Shown: positions 41,414-51,298, counted from the stretch's first letter. The stretch is DNA of 64,000 bases from Melghirimyces algeriensis (GCF_900182565.1 NZ_FXTI01000009.1:62001-126000), one strand, 5' to 3'. The notes: generated by a model from the letters alone, not told the origin. Made by a program: numbers and translations.

Positions 41414-43702
41414 TCAGGGTTGATTACTGAGACGGTAACGGTCTCGTACACCAACCGCGGCTTTCACCATATTTTTCAACGCTGGAATCACTTCTTCTCT
41501 CCTTCGTGTTTTTAGCCCACAATCCGGATTGATCCAAAACAGGCTAGGGTCCAGCACACCAATCGCCTGGTTAATAATCTTTTCCATCTCTTCCACTTGA
41601 GGGATTCGGGGACTGTGTATATCATAAACCCCCAGTCCAATGCCATGATCATAGGTATGCTTTTCAAAGACTTCAATCAACTCTCCGTGGCTGCGGGATG
41701 TTTCTATGGAAATGACATCTGCATCCAAGTCCCGAATGGAGTCAATGATTTCACTAAATTCACAATAGCACATATGCGTATGGATCTGCGTTGTATCCTT
41801 CACCGATGAAGTCGCCAGACGGAAGGCTTCAACAGACCAGGCGAGAAAATCGGACCACGCTTCCTTTTTCAAAGGCAACCCTTCTCTTAGAGCCGGTTCA
41901 TCCACTTGAATCATTTCAATTCCAGCGGACTCCAAATGTTGCACCTCTTCTCGCAAAGCTAAAGCCACCTGGAACGCAACATCCCGTCGAGGAATGTCAT
42001 CCCGAACAAAAGACCAGTTTAAAATGGTGCTGGGACCAGTCAACATCCCTTTCACCGGTTTATCCGTAAGGGATTGAGCATAAGAGCTCTCCCTAACCGT
42101 CATCGGTTCTACAAATCGAACATCCCCGTAAAGGATCGGAGGTCGGGTACAACGGGAGCCGTAAGACTGAACCCATCCATTTCGGGTGAAGGCAAACCCT
42201 TCCAACCTTTCTCCAAAGTACTCCACCATATCGGAGCGTTCAAATTCTCCATGAACCAGAACATCCAAACCAACCTCTTCCTGAAGGCGAATCCACTCAA
42301 CGATTTTTTCTTGAACGAACTTGTTGTAGCGTTCCTCTGACCACTCTTTTTTCCGCCTTTTCAGCCGGGCACGTCGGACTTCTTTCGTCTGGGGAAGGCT
42401 ACCAATCGTTGTGGTCGGAAAAAGAGGAAGATTCCACCGTTTCTGCTGCTTCTCCCATCGTAATTCAAAGGGAGTGCGTACGGTATCCTGAGGCTTCACA
42501 TCTTTAACCGCTTCCCGAACCTGGGGTTGATGACGAAGATCGGATTGATCCAAATCATCCAGCCTTTTATTGCTCTCCTTCAATCGATCAACCGTTTTTT
42601 CCCTTCCTTCCCGCAGGTGTTGGGTTAATATTTCCACTTCGTCCAATTTTTCATCAGCAAACGATAAGGCTTTTTTCAGCAACGGGTCCAGCTCCGTCTC
42701 TGCTGTTACCGTAACAGGAACATGAATCAAACTGCACGAAGGCTGAACAAACACACCCGATCCAAAGGAGGTCAACCATTCCAAAATCTCTGCCTTTTCT
42801 GACAGACGACTGTGCCAGATATTGCGACCATCCACAATGCCGGCTCCCAATACTTTGTCATCTGGGAAACCGTGGGACTTGATCAGATCAAAATTCTTCT
42901 TGCCTGCCGCAAAATCCAGTCCAATCCCTTGAACAGGAAGCTCTACCGTTTCGGGATAGTATTCAATGGAATCAAAGTATGTTTGTAACATCAGCTTCAA
43001 TGAAGGAGCCGCCTGACGAAGTTCTTGGTAAACCTCCACCACAATTTTCATTTCTTCCTTGGGAAAAGAGGTGACTAGGATGGGTTCATCCATCTGCACC
43101 CACTCCACTCCTTCTCTTTCCAATTCAGCGAGCACCTGTTTATATAATGGAACCAGAATTTCCAGATATTGGCTGAAATCCTTCTGTTCATATCCCTTGG
43201 ACAACTTTAAAAACGTATAGGGGCCAATCAAGACAGGCTTTCCTTCAATGCCCAGCTCGGCTTTTGCTTCCCGGTATTCCCTGAGTGGCCGATTCTCCGT
43301 CAACTGAGGCTTGAGCCCTTCCCACTCCGGTACAATATAATGGTAGTTGGTGTTAAACCATTTTGTCATTTCACAAGCGACACGGTCTTGACTTCCCCTG
43401 GCCATTTCAAAATATGTGTTGACCGATACCGGCCCCCCATCATAGCCAAACCGACGAGGAACCAGCCCAAACATGGCGGCTGTATCCAACATGGAATCAT
43501 ATAATGTAAAGTCACCGACAGGAATCCAATCAATCCCTTTATCCGCCTGCTTTTTCAGATTATTGAGCCGTATGGTTTTCAGTTGTTTCATCAAGGATTC
43601 CTGGGTTAAGTCACCAGCCCAATAAGACTCCAATGCTTTTTTCCATTCTCGTTGTTCCCCAATGCGCGGATATCCAAGATTACTGCTTTTCACCCATTTC
43701 AT
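41414..43702 (-). CDS. metE: Cobalamin-independent methionine synthase
   Basis: A 762-residue enzyme that transfers a methyl group from methyltetrahydrofolate triglutamate to homocysteine without B12. Both MetE halves are present. The C-terminal half carries the zinc ligands in HTHMCYCEF and WINPDCGLKTR, and the IQVDEPALRE segment. Length fits the family (about 750-770). AAGGAGG precedes the ATG. Expression should fall when cobalamin is available, because a B12 riboswitch and a terminator precede the gene. This implies that the cell also has, or had, the B12-dependent enzyme MetH. Confidence 0.95.
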   Translation of the reverse strand: MKWVKSSNLGYPRIGEQREWKKALESYWAGDLTQESLMKQLKTIRLNNLKKQADKGIDWIPVGDFTLYDSMLDTAAMFGLVPRRFGYDGGPVSVNTYFEMARGSQDRVACEMTKWFNTNYHYIVPEWEGLKPQLTENRPLREYREAKAELGIEGKPVLIGPYTFLKLSKGYEQKDFSQYLEILVPLYKQVLAELEREGVEWVQMDEPILVTSFPKEEMKIVVEVYQELRQAAPSLKLMLQTYFDSIEYYPETVELPVQGIGLDFAAGKKNFDLIKSHGFPDDKVLGAGIVDGRNIWHSRLSEKAEILEWLTSFGSGVFVQPSCSLIHVPVTVTAETELDPLLKKALSFADEKLDEVEILTQHLREGREKTVDRLKESNKRLDDLDQSDLRHQPQVREAVKDVKPQDTVRTPFELRWEKQQKRWNLPLFPTTTIGSLPQTKEVRRARLKRRKKEWSEERYNKFVQEKIVEWIRLQEEVGLDVLVHGEFERSDMVEYFGERLEGFAFTRNGWVQSYGSRCTRPPILYGDVRFVEPMTVRESSYAQSLTDKPVKGMLTGPSTILNWSFVRDDIPRRDVAFQVALALREEVQHLESAGIEMIQVDEPALREGLPLKKEAWSDFLAWSVEAFRLATSSVKDTTQIHTHMCYCEFSEIIDSIRDLDADVISIETSRSHGELIEVFEKHTYDHGIGLGVYDIHSPRIPQVEEMEKIINQAIGVLDPSLFWINPDCGLKTRRREEVIPALKNMVKAAVGVRDRYRLSNQP

Positions 43703-43724
43703 TAAACATCCTCCTTATAAGCAA

Positions 43725-43760
43725 ATTAAAAAACATCCCAGAAATCTGAAAAAAGGGATG
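43725..43760 (-). terminator. Riboswitch-controlled terminator before metE
   Basis: On the minus strand CATCCC pairs with GGGATG across a T-rich loop and is followed by TTTTTT, 23 or more bases before the metE ATG. It sits between the aptamer and the gene, as expected for transcription attenuation. Confidence 0.75.
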
Positions 43761-43768
43761 CCTGAAAC

Positions 43769-43794
43769 ATTCAAACCATACGAATGGTTTGAAT
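43769..43794 (-). promoter_or_regulatory. Perfect stem-loop in the metE expression platform
   Basis: ATTCAAACCAT/ATGGTTTGAAT is an 11-base perfect stem with a four-base loop between the cobalamin aptamer and the terminator. It may be part of the switch between terminator and antiterminator forms. Confidence 0.5.
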
Positions 43795-43834
43795 CCATTT
43801 ATTCCAAGCACACCTCCCTATCCTCCGTAGGTCC

Positions 43835-44022
43835 AGCAGTGGCGTTGAAACAGGCAGGTCTCCTGGCTTCAGAATCCTTGCTGCACGCTTTGCCTTCCCG
43901 GTAAATACCAGTGACATGTACAAGCGTCAACTTCTCTGTTACAGTGGCGGGACCGCGTCGGATTTCCACCGACTTCCCTTTTAAACCTCATCCACAGCGA
44001 CAAGGTACCTGTTCCCTTTGCA
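43835..44022 (-). promoter_or_regulatory. Cobalamin (B12) riboswitch
   Basis: The minus strand shows the conserved blocks of the cobalamin aptamer in order: GGGAAGTCGGTGGAAATCCG, CGGTCCCGCCACTGT and GAAGCCAGGAGACCTGCC. These include the B12 box and lie upstream of metE. Binding of cobalamin should favour termination and so repress the B12-independent enzyme. Ends are approximate. Confidence 0.93.
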
Positions 44023-44227
44023 TGTTCTATTTCCTAGTTAAACTATAGGATTACATGGAATTAAACAAAAGTCAATAACCAATTTTAATGATTCAAATAT
44101 TTCCTTTGGATAGGGGATGTTGACAGCCCTTTATCCAAAAATACCCTATATTGATCCATACATCAATATAGATTTAAATATATAAGTGGGAACGATCACC
44201 ATGTTCTTCGGTGTCAGGAGGATAAAA

Positions 44228-44800
44228 ATGAAAATTTTTCTAAAGCCAAAGATATATGTAAAAGTGACCTTAATTGTAATGGTCTTGTTTTTTGGTATTT
44301 ATTTTACTCTTTTAAGCGGCTCACCGATCAAGGCAAAAATAGTAAGCATCAATATTGATCGAGTGGATGAGTTAAATATGGATAAAAATGAATGGATGCA
44401 TCGTTTTGGACTAAATGCCAAACAGGCAGAGGATCTGCTTCAACATTCAGAGCGTTATCGGTTTATTCAGTATCGCTGTGAATTAAACAACACCTCTAAA
44501 TTTGTCGGGATTTTTGGATTTGCATACCAACCCACCTTCTCAGAGGAAATGAAGAAGAGAGTACTGTGGACTCAAAAAAACCCTTTTAGCTATGATTTTC
44601 CACCCAAAAAAGAAAAAGAGGAAACCATCCAGGTGTTGATTAAACTCAAAAAAGATGATGATTTAAATCAAGTGATTGAGCTGGCAAAGAAAGATCGATT
44701 TATTATCCACGGAAATAAGTCCATATCATCTGATAATCCCCTTGACGGCATTTCGATAGGCTCATTTTCCGTTGAAATGAAGTATGAAGAAACTCAATAA
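44228..44800 (+). CDS. Hypothetical membrane-anchored protein
   Basis: A 190-residue protein with one N-terminal transmembrane helix (about 12-31) and an extracellular-type soluble region. The soluble part has helix-rich and strand-rich sections and many Lys residues. No family is recognised. ATG 44228 follows AGGAGG with seven bases of spacing; the open frame to 44186 has no comparable site. It stands alone between the riboswitch region and a terminator. Confidence 0.65.
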   Translation: MKIFLKPKIYVKVTLIVMVLFFGIYFTLLSGSPIKAKIVSINIDRVDELNMDKNEWMHRFGLNAKQAEDLLQHSERYRFIQYRCELNNTSKFVGIFGFAYQPTFSEEMKKRVLWTQKNPFSYDFPPKKEKEETIQVLIKLKKDDDLNQVIELAKKDRFIIHGNKSISSDNPLDGISIGSFSVEMKYEETQ

Positions 44801-44817
44801 AAACCGTACCTTGAACA

Positions 44818-44850
44818 AAAACAGCCCAGTTGCCACCGGGCTGTTTTTTC
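44818..44850. terminator. Bidirectional terminator
   Basis: AACAGCCC and GGGCTGTT pair around a nine-base loop, with A and T tracts on either side. It serves the plus-strand hypothetical gene and the converging nhaC gene. Confidence 0.87.
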
Positions 44851-44869
44851 AGCATTCAAAATCAGAGGG

Positions 44870-46369
44870 TCAATAACGAACGCTTCTTTTTTTGATAAAC
44901 AGGAGAACAACCACCAACAGGGTCACAGCACTTACCAAACCGATCCACACCTCATGCAACAAACCGTAAACCAAATATCCTGCACTGGCAGTTCCCGCCG
45001 CCAACAAAGCATAGGGCAATTGGGTACGCACATGATCCATATGATCGCATTGAGCACCGGCGGAAGACAGAATCGTGGTGTCGGAAATAGGCGAACAGTG
45101 ATCACCAAATACGGCACCACCCAAAACTGCACCGATAAAAGGCAAAACCCAGTCCGGGGAAAACTGTCCGGCAATCGCGGCACCGATTGGAATCATAATG
45201 GCAAATGTCCCCCATGATGTCCCTGTGGAAAAAGCCATTATACCGGAAATGATAAAGAGGACAATCGGCATCATTTCCAATGGCAGACTCGCCGATTTCA
45301 CCAAACCGGCCAAATATTCCCCTGTACCCAGTTTTTCCACAATATCCCCTACCGACCAGGCCAATACAAGGATCACTACCGCACCAAGCATACTCTCCAT
45401 CCCTTTGGAAAATATAGAAAGAAATTCTCCAGCCTGAATCCGTTTGCGAGGGATATAGAGAACAGCGGTAAAAATGATTGAAATGACCCCGGCGTATAGA
45501 AGAGAGAGCATGACATCAGCATCACCCAATACCTGGATGACCCCCTTCTTCTGTTCAAAATAGCCTCCTGTTTGCAAGATAAAAAACAGGGTTACTCCGA
45601 TTAGCATGGCCAAAGGAAGCACCAGGTCCATCACGCTTTTCCCGTTTTGTTGTGATTCAACACGTTGCTTTTGAACACTCTGCATCGCTTTCTGTTCGTG
45701 CTTTTTCATCGGACCGAAATCAATTCGGAGCCAGACAGTCAGAAAAACCAGCAGGAGAGCCGAAATTGCATAATAGTTGGCAGGAATTAATGAGATAAAT
45801 GCTGTCATCGGAGACAAACTGTCCACACCATACTGTTGAATCGGCTTGGCGATCTGGGACATCAGGTAAGCTCCCCAACTGGATAAAGGAACCAGAATAC
45901 AGACAGAGGCAGCGGTAGCATCCAGGATATATGCCAGCTTGGCTCTGGACACACCCTGTCGATCCGTAATCGGACGTGCAATTTGACCGACAGCCAGACA
46001 GTTGAAATAATCATCGATAAAGACGGCGCAACCTGCTGCAAATGGAACCATTTGTGCACCAGCCCGCGATTTCACATTGGACATCGCCCATCGGCCAAAT
46101 CCTTCCGCTCCACCGGATTCACCAATCAGATTGGTCAGTCCTCCCAAAATCAGAAGGAAAATAATGGTAGGAACCGACCATTCCGGATCAGCAATCTGTG
46201 CAAAAATCACCTGAAATGAATCAGCCAATCCCTGGGTGACAGAAAAATCAGCTAAAATCACACTGCCACTCGCTATACCCAGTAATAGGGACAAAATCAC
46301 CTCACGTGTCAATAACGCTGCTCCAATCGCGATCAATGGCGGAAGGAGCGATAACCAAGTCTCTGTCAA
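44870..46369 (-). CDS. NhaC family Na+/H+ antiporter
   Basis: A protein of about 499 residues with some 12 transmembrane helices and the NhaC-type segments FAAGCAVFIDDYFNCLAVG and VFGDHCSPISDTTILSSAG. It exchanges sodium for protons, or in relatives malate or amino acids, and helps pH and sodium balance. The TTG at 46369 is chosen because AAAGGAG lies eight bases before it and the following sequence TETWLSLLPPLIAIG fits the family start. The longer frame to 46483 begins with unrelated hydrophilic sequence. Confidence 0.88.
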   Translation of the reverse strand: MTETWLSLLPPLIAIGAALLTREVILSLLLGIASGSVILADFSVTQGLADSFQVIFAQIADPEWSVPTIIFLLILGGLTNLIGESGGAEGFGRWAMSNVKSRAGAQMVPFAAGCAVFIDDYFNCLAVGQIARPITDRQGVSRAKLAYILDATAASVCILVPLSSWGAYLMSQIAKPIQQYGVDSLSPMTAFISLIPANYYAISALLLVFLTVWLRIDFGPMKKHEQKAMQSVQKQRVESQQNGKSVMDLVLPLAMLIGVTLFFILQTGGYFEQKKGVIQVLGDADVMLSLLYAGVISIIFTAVLYIPRKRIQAGEFLSIFSKGMESMLGAVVILVLAWSVGDIVEKLGTGEYLAGLVKSASLPLEMMPIVLFIISGIMAFSTGTSWGTFAIMIPIGAAIAGQFSPDWVLPFIGAVLGGAVFGDHCSPISDTTILSSAGAQCDHMDHVRTQLPYALLAAGTASAGYLVYGLLHEVWIGLVSAVTLLVVVLLFIKKRSVRY

Positions 46370-46929
46370 CTCATTCTCTCCTTTCTGTATACAAGATATC
46401 TTGATTTTTTTAATACTACCATTGATCCCTTCGGGATCAAACCAAAATATATTGGATATCCGGTTTCTCTCTACATATTGCACTTGTTGTCTCCGGATTT
46501 ACACAAATGATACCTGTTATTTAAAGGAAATAATCATTGGGCTTCATCCACGCGATTCAATCTTTTCTCTCTGCTTCAAGGAAAGATAAATCCCCATTAA
46601 TAAGCATCTCATTCTCTCACTTTCTTACACCACAAACCACCCTAGGAGCTCCGTTGTGGGTCCCTGGAAACAATCGCTGCCAGATTCACTGGTCACCAGA
46701 AACCCCGACCTGTGTCTCCACTTGATCACCATATCCCGCAGGGTATCCAAACCTGCTTTCCAAAACCGGATTCAAAATCCTTTGCAGTAGCCTACATTCA
46801 TTGAGGAACGCGTTTTTTCCGGTTCGCGGAATATAAAAAATATTAATAATTATTTATCTATTACTTCATATTTACCATTTATTATAAGTTAAGACAACAA
46901 CTTATCTAAGGGAGGAAGAAAAATCAACT
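46370..46929. other. Gene-free stretch before the phytase gene
   Basis: About 560 bases without a convincing gene. The middle (46640-46810) is less AT-rich and reads on the minus strand as some 40 codons of open sequence without a start, perhaps a decayed gene. Near the end ATAAGTT (46884-46890) and AACTTAT (46899-46905) form an inverted repeat upstream of the phytase and could be an operator. Confidence 0.4.
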
Positions 46930-48066
46930 ATGCGAAAAATCGTTATCTCTTGTCTCTTGACGTTTTTCATGGTGTTTCATTCGTTTACTGGAGTGGTGGA
47001 GGGACGACCAGAATCGCGATCTCCAAAGCCGCTCCATGTCGAGGTAACGGCTGATGCGGAGACGGAACCGGTGGAAAGCGAAGAGGATGCCGCGGACGAT
47101 CCCGCCATCTGGGTCCATCCGACCGATTCGGAAAAGAGTCTTCTGATCGGAACGGATAAGAAAAAAGGGTTGAATATCTACAATTTGGAAGGGAAACAAG
47201 TAAACTCCGTTGATCTAGGGAGAATCAACAATGTGGATGTGCGCTACAACTTTCCGCTGGGAGAGAAAAAAGTGGATATCGTAGCAGGTACAAACCGCAC
47301 AACCAATACGATTGACATCTTTTCAATCTCTCAAACCGGAAAATTGAAGAATATTGCAGCACATCCAATCCAAGCGGATATGACGGAAGTGTATGGATTT
47401 AGTCTGTACCAGAGCCGTCGAAGCGGAGATTTTTATGCGATGGTTGTGGGAAAACAGGGGGAATTTGAACAATACCGACTCTATGACAATGGAAAAGGCA
47501 GGGTAAAAGGCAAGAAAGTGCGGGAATTCAAATTGGGGTCAAAAGCGGAAGGGATGGTCGTCGATGACGAATACGGGTATCTCTACATAGCGGAAGAGGA
47601 AGTGGCAATCTGGAAATATGACGCTGAACCGAATGGCGACAGAGAGCCGACGATCGTGGATCGTGCGGATGGAAATCACCTGCACGCGGATATTGAGGGT
47701 TTGACACTGTACTACGGGGCAAAGGGAAAAGGGTATTTAATCGCCTCCAGTCAAGGCGATAACAGCTATGCGATTTATGATCGGAAGGGAAAAAACAAAT
47801 ACATTGGCAACTTTCGCATTGTCGATGGTGACAAAACGGACGGCACGGAGGAAACCGATGGGATCGATGTCATTGGATTCGGTTTGGGTGATGCCTATCC
47901 CTATGGATTGTTTATCGCCCAGGATGGACAAAATCGGGAGAATGGCAGAATCGCCAACCAAAATTTTAAAATGGTAAGATGGGAAACGATCGCAGAGTCC
48001 TTTTGTCCAGAGTTGTGGACGGACGATGCTGTCAATCCACGTACATTGACCAAACGGAAACGATAA
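46930..48066 (+). CDS. Secreted beta-propeller phytase
   Basis: A 378-residue exported enzyme with a signal peptide (1-25) and a single beta-propeller domain. DDPAIWVHPTDSEKSLLIGTDKK begins near 56, and further BPP segments are NNVDVRYNFPLG and ADIEGLTLYY. It removes phosphate from calcium phytate outside the cell and needs calcium, which is bound by many acidic loop residues. Length matches Bacillus PhyC-type enzymes. GGGAGG lies about 14 bases from the ATG, longer than usual, so translation may be modest. Phosphate regulation is likely from family knowledge but is not proven by a clear Pho box. Confidence 0.9.
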   Translation: MRKIVISCLLTFFMVFHSFTGVVEGRPESRSPKPLHVEVTADAETEPVESEEDAADDPAIWVHPTDSEKSLLIGTDKKKGLNIYNLEGKQVNSVDLGRINNVDVRYNFPLGEKKVDIVAGTNRTTNTIDIFSISQTGKLKNIAAHPIQADMTEVYGFSLYQSRRSGDFYAMVVGKQGEFEQYRLYDNGKGRVKGKKVREFKLGSKAEGMVVDDEYGYLYIAEEEVAIWKYDAEPNGDREPTIVDRADGNHLHADIEGLTLYYGAKGKGYLIASSQGDNSYAIYDRKGKNKYIGNFRIVDGDKTDGTEETDGIDVIGFGLGDAYPYGLFIAQDGQNRENGRIANQNFKMVRWETIAESFCPELWTDDAVNPRTLTKRKR

Positions 48067-48078
48067 GATCAAACGGAT

Positions 48079-48102
48079 GCGAATCTTCCTATGGAAGATC
48101 GC
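48079..48102 (+). other. Stem-loop after the phytase gene
   Basis: GCGAATCTTCC and GGAAGATCGC form a nearly perfect stem with a TAT loop, 12 bases past the phytase stop. No T tract follows, so it may protect the 3' end rather than terminate. Confidence 0.45.
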
Positions 48103-48197
48103 CTTCAGCCGTCTCTTCCGGATCTCATTGCCCTTCTAGTCCAATAGCAAGAATAACTCCCCTTCAGACCGGAATGTGTCATCGTGTACCACTAGAA

Positions 48198-48221
48198 AAG
48201 CCCGGCCAAACAGCCGGGCTC
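48198..48221 (-). terminator. Terminator after the truncated helicase-like gene
   Basis: AGCCCGGC/GCCGGGCT with a CAAACA loop. On the minus strand it is followed by TTTTC, about 45 bases beyond the stop at 48268. Confidence 0.75.
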
Positions 48222-48267
48222 CTTACAGCTAGATACGACGAGTGTCGGTTGGGGAGTTTAGTTACTT

Positions 48268-50946
48268 TCATGTTTTCCTTCCCTTTACTTGTGCAATTCG
48301 TAAAAGGCTCTCCGATGCTTCCATCTCAAATCCCGGCTTTTCTTCGTCATCAGCCATCATATCTTGAAAATAATCGGAATTAGGAAGCTGTCTTTCATCC
48401 CCTGCAACAATCACCTGTTTTCCCCGAAAGGCAGAAGGAAGACCATCCTCCACTCTACATTGGGATGCTTCATCAATAATGACCATATCAAACATTCCCT
48501 TTTCCAAAGGGAAAATGGAAGAAAGTGTCTCTGGATTCGTTAACCACACAGGCACGATCTCCAACAACCCTGACCCAGAAAATTGACGAACCAACTTACG
48601 AAGAGGCCAAATTAGCCGCTTTTTCCCCACTTGATGCCGAAGCTCTTTTACAGCTTTGGGGAACTCTTTCTTCCGCTGCTCCACTCGTTGGGAAATGTTT
48701 CGGAGCAGACACTTTCTTGCAATCTCTCTTTTTTCCTGCAACAATTCTTTGTATGACTGACGAATTTCCTCATATTCATCTGAAGATATATTGGCAATCA
48801 TGGGATACTGTTTCTCTATTTCATCCAACCATTGGACATATGCATTTTGTCGAATGGCCTCTGTCCAGCGCTTGGATAAACCCTCTGCCTGCCACCCGAT
48901 TTGCTTGTGTACATAAGCGATCATTTCCCTCGCCAATGAAGAGGTTTGTTCCAGGAAACGATCCATTTCCCGCAGATCAGCAAAATCTGAGTCGAAATGT
49001 TGAATTACCTGCAACAGTTTGCTGCTTGGAACATTCCCCTCTGAGATCGCATTCTTCAGATCCTGAATCCAGTTGTCCTGGAAATAGGGCTGTAACTGAT
49101 CCATTTCCTGCTTCATTTGCTCTGTTATCTGCGCCAGATCATACATCACCCGTAGACTGTCTTGAATATGGGTCCATTCCGATGTTGAGGTTGTTCCGGG
49201 AAATGAGTTCCCCTGCAACAGCTTCTGAATGATCTCTTTTCCGGCAAAAGATCTCCACCACCAGAAGCGTATTTTATGAATGATATTTTTCTTCTGAATC
49301 CCCAGAGTCGAATAAACCTTTTCCAGTCGGTCACTTACCAGCCATGTATAGGCCGGGGTGATCTTGGGATGATGCAAAGCTCTCAAGTATTCTTCCGCTT
49401 TCTTTGCCTTGCGGTAAATATTATCCAATCGCTCTCGTATAAACGTAAAAGACTGATGATCCAAAGAGGCAAAAGACTGACGCTTGTTTAAAGGATAATC
49501 CCTTTGACCGAAACGCTGATAAAAGGACGCATATGTGGAAACTTCCTGCAAAACATCCTCCAGGCTGTGTCGATCCAACTTATTCAAAAACCCACTGAGA
49601 TCGATCACATCTTTCAACTGATCATGCGATTGAACCCGCGAATAGAGTTCATGGGCATGATATCCACTGCGGTGTGGCTCATACAGCCCTTTTTGGACAG
49701 CGTCCAACTTGGCTTTTTGATCTTCCAATCGCTGACACAGAGATTCGAACTGCTCCGTTGGATCAGAAAGGCTTTCTTTCGACCAAGAAAGTAAATGATA
49801 AATCTGGGTATACACCTTCTTTCGATCCGCCTTTTCATCATGAACCAAAGCTGTATACTTGCTCAGCCCTAGTCCATCCAAACGTTGGTACACCCCATCC
49901 AAAGCCGCCCGTTTCGGTGAAACCAACAACACTTTTTTCCTCTGCGACAAGGCATCTCCGATCAAATTTACGATCATCTGAGATCTTCCGGTACCTGGCG
50001 GATCATCGATCACCAACGTTTTCTTTTCGCGAGCATTCAGCAAAATTCGTTCCTGGGACACATCGAAAGGGAGAAGATAAAACCGTTCTTTTTCCGGCAA
50101 CTCCCGTTTGCATTCCTCATCCTCTTCTGTAGAAACACCGTCTTTCAGCCGATCCGTTCCCGCTTGAAGAAGCTCTCCTACCATTCCCAACTCTTTCGTA
50201 TCCATTGACATCAATTCTTGACAATCTTTCAGAATCGCTGACATTCCCTGGGGGAAATGTCCCAATACTGCATGACGATTCAATGTCAAAGGAGCTTGGT
50301 CCGGAAGTTCATCTTTTTTGTATTCAGGTAGTGGGAGAATATCAGGATTCGGATCGGAAAGATGAAGACCAAGATCACGTAGCCACTGCGTCCACTGTGT
50401 GATGTCTCCCTTGAGCGATTCCTTTTCCGCTTCCTCATAAATGGAATCCTCTACTTGAAATGAATGAAACGTATTCAACGCCAACATCAATGTCCGATTA
50501 AGTTGCGGCCCTCCTTCTCCACGATGCAGACGCCAAAATCGATTACTGGAATCCTGTCTCTCCAAACGTACGGGATAAAGAAAAAGTGGTGCCTGAATAT
50601 AGGTTCCATCTTCCAAAGTTCCGGATAAAAAGGGATAACCCAGATACAGATCATACAGACCGGTCTCTTCTTCAACCTCTTTCAACGTTTGATACAACAT
50701 TGTCAAATGATGGCTCAATGACTGCAAACGTTGATTCTCCCCTTTTATCCGCAAAAGGGATACTTTCTCTCTGCGTGACAAGATCCCCTTTATCACTTTT
50801 TCCGCTGTTCCGTCTTCCTGATCTTGATCCAACTGCAACAAATCCATCGCCCATTTTTTGTCCAGCTTCAACAAACGAATGGAGCGATTGTGTAGACTTA
50901 AATCTTTGAACCGATTCTTCAGCTCATTTAGTTGTCCTTCCATCAT
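48268..50946 (-). CDS. Helicase-like (SF1, DNA2/NAM7 type) protein lacking its second motor domain
   Basis: A protein of about 892 residues. Residues about 1-290 resemble the N-terminal part of AAA_11/DUF4011-type helicases. A Walker A-like PPGTGRSQ lies near 315, with Arg where Lys is expected. After a long helical, coiled-coil-like insertion, motif II VIIDEASQ and motif III VAGDERQLP lie near 820 and 845. The protein ends about 45 residues later, before motifs IV-VI of the second RecA-like domain. With Lys replaced and the second domain missing, helicase activity is doubtful. Adjacent ATG codons at 50946 and 50943 follow GGGGTG. A terminator follows, so truncation looks settled rather than recent. 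Confidence 0.7.
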   Translation of the reverse strand: MMEGQLNELKNRFKDLSLHNRSIRLLKLDKKWAMDLLQLDQDQEDGTAEKVIKGILSRREKVSLLRIKGENQRLQSLSHHLTMLYQTLKEVEEETGLYDLYLGYPFLSGTLEDGTYIQAPLFLYPVRLERQDSSNRFWRLHRGEGGPQLNRTLMLALNTFHSFQVEDSIYEEAEKESLKGDITQWTQWLRDLGLHLSDPNPDILPLPEYKKDELPDQAPLTLNRHAVLGHFPQGMSAILKDCQELMSMDTKELGMVGELLQAGTDRLKDGVSTEEDEECKRELPEKERFYLLPFDVSQERILLNAREKKTLVIDDPPGTGRSQMIVNLIGDALSQRKKVLLVSPKRAALDGVYQRLDGLGLSKYTALVHDEKADRKKVYTQIYHLLSWSKESLSDPTEQFESLCQRLEDQKAKLDAVQKGLYEPHRSGYHAHELYSRVQSHDQLKDVIDLSGFLNKLDRHSLEDVLQEVSTYASFYQRFGQRDYPLNKRQSFASLDHQSFTFIRERLDNIYRKAKKAEEYLRALHHPKITPAYTWLVSDRLEKVYSTLGIQKKNIIHKIRFWWWRSFAGKEIIQKLLQGNSFPGTTSTSEWTHIQDSLRVMYDLAQITEQMKQEMDQLQPYFQDNWIQDLKNAISEGNVPSSKLLQVIQHFDSDFADLREMDRFLEQTSSLAREMIAYVHKQIGWQAEGLSKRWTEAIRQNAYVQWLDEIEKQYPMIANISSDEYEEIRQSYKELLQEKREIARKCLLRNISQRVEQRKKEFPKAVKELRHQVGKKRLIWPLRKLVRQFSGSGLLEIVPVWLTNPETLSSIFPLEKGMFDMVIIDEASQCRVEDGLPSAFRGKQVIVAGDERQLPNSDYFQDMMADDEEKPGFEMEASESLLRIAQVKGRKT

Positions 50947-51270
50947 ACACACCCCACGTAATTGATGAACAAAGTTAGAGAGGCAAAAAACACCCCTTTC
51001 TCACCACAACCCAAGGAAGTGTTCATGGTGCGACCAAAGGAAGTTCCTGTGTACGTTCGCTTTTCTCTCCGATAGCTGAAGCTAGAAAGACATAAATAAA
51101 GACAAATGAATCCACCGCCTGTCTCTTTAAATGAAATTCTATCATCTTAAGACTTGACTTTGCACATGTTCTATTAAAAATAGGTCATTATAATTACTTT
51201 CTCTGATGTAAACATGCTGACTGTATCTTTTTAGTTTTAAAAGTACCAAAAAGATCCGATTCCCCCCAGA
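50947..51270. other. Intergenic region upstream of the helicase-like gene
   Basis: About 320 bases with no supported gene. It should contain the minus-strand promoter of the helicase-like gene. Nothing else distinct was seen. Confidence 0.4.
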
Positions 51271-51275
51271 AAAAT

Positions 51276-51298
51276 AGACCGGTCTGAGACCGGTCTTC
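51276..51298 (-). terminator. Terminator after the repeat-peptide gene
   Basis: GACCGGTC is repeated at 51277-51284 and 51288-51295. Being self-complementary, the copies pair around TGA. On the minus strand the stem is followed by ATTTTTC, about 40 bases beyond the stop at 51338. Confidence 0.8.
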
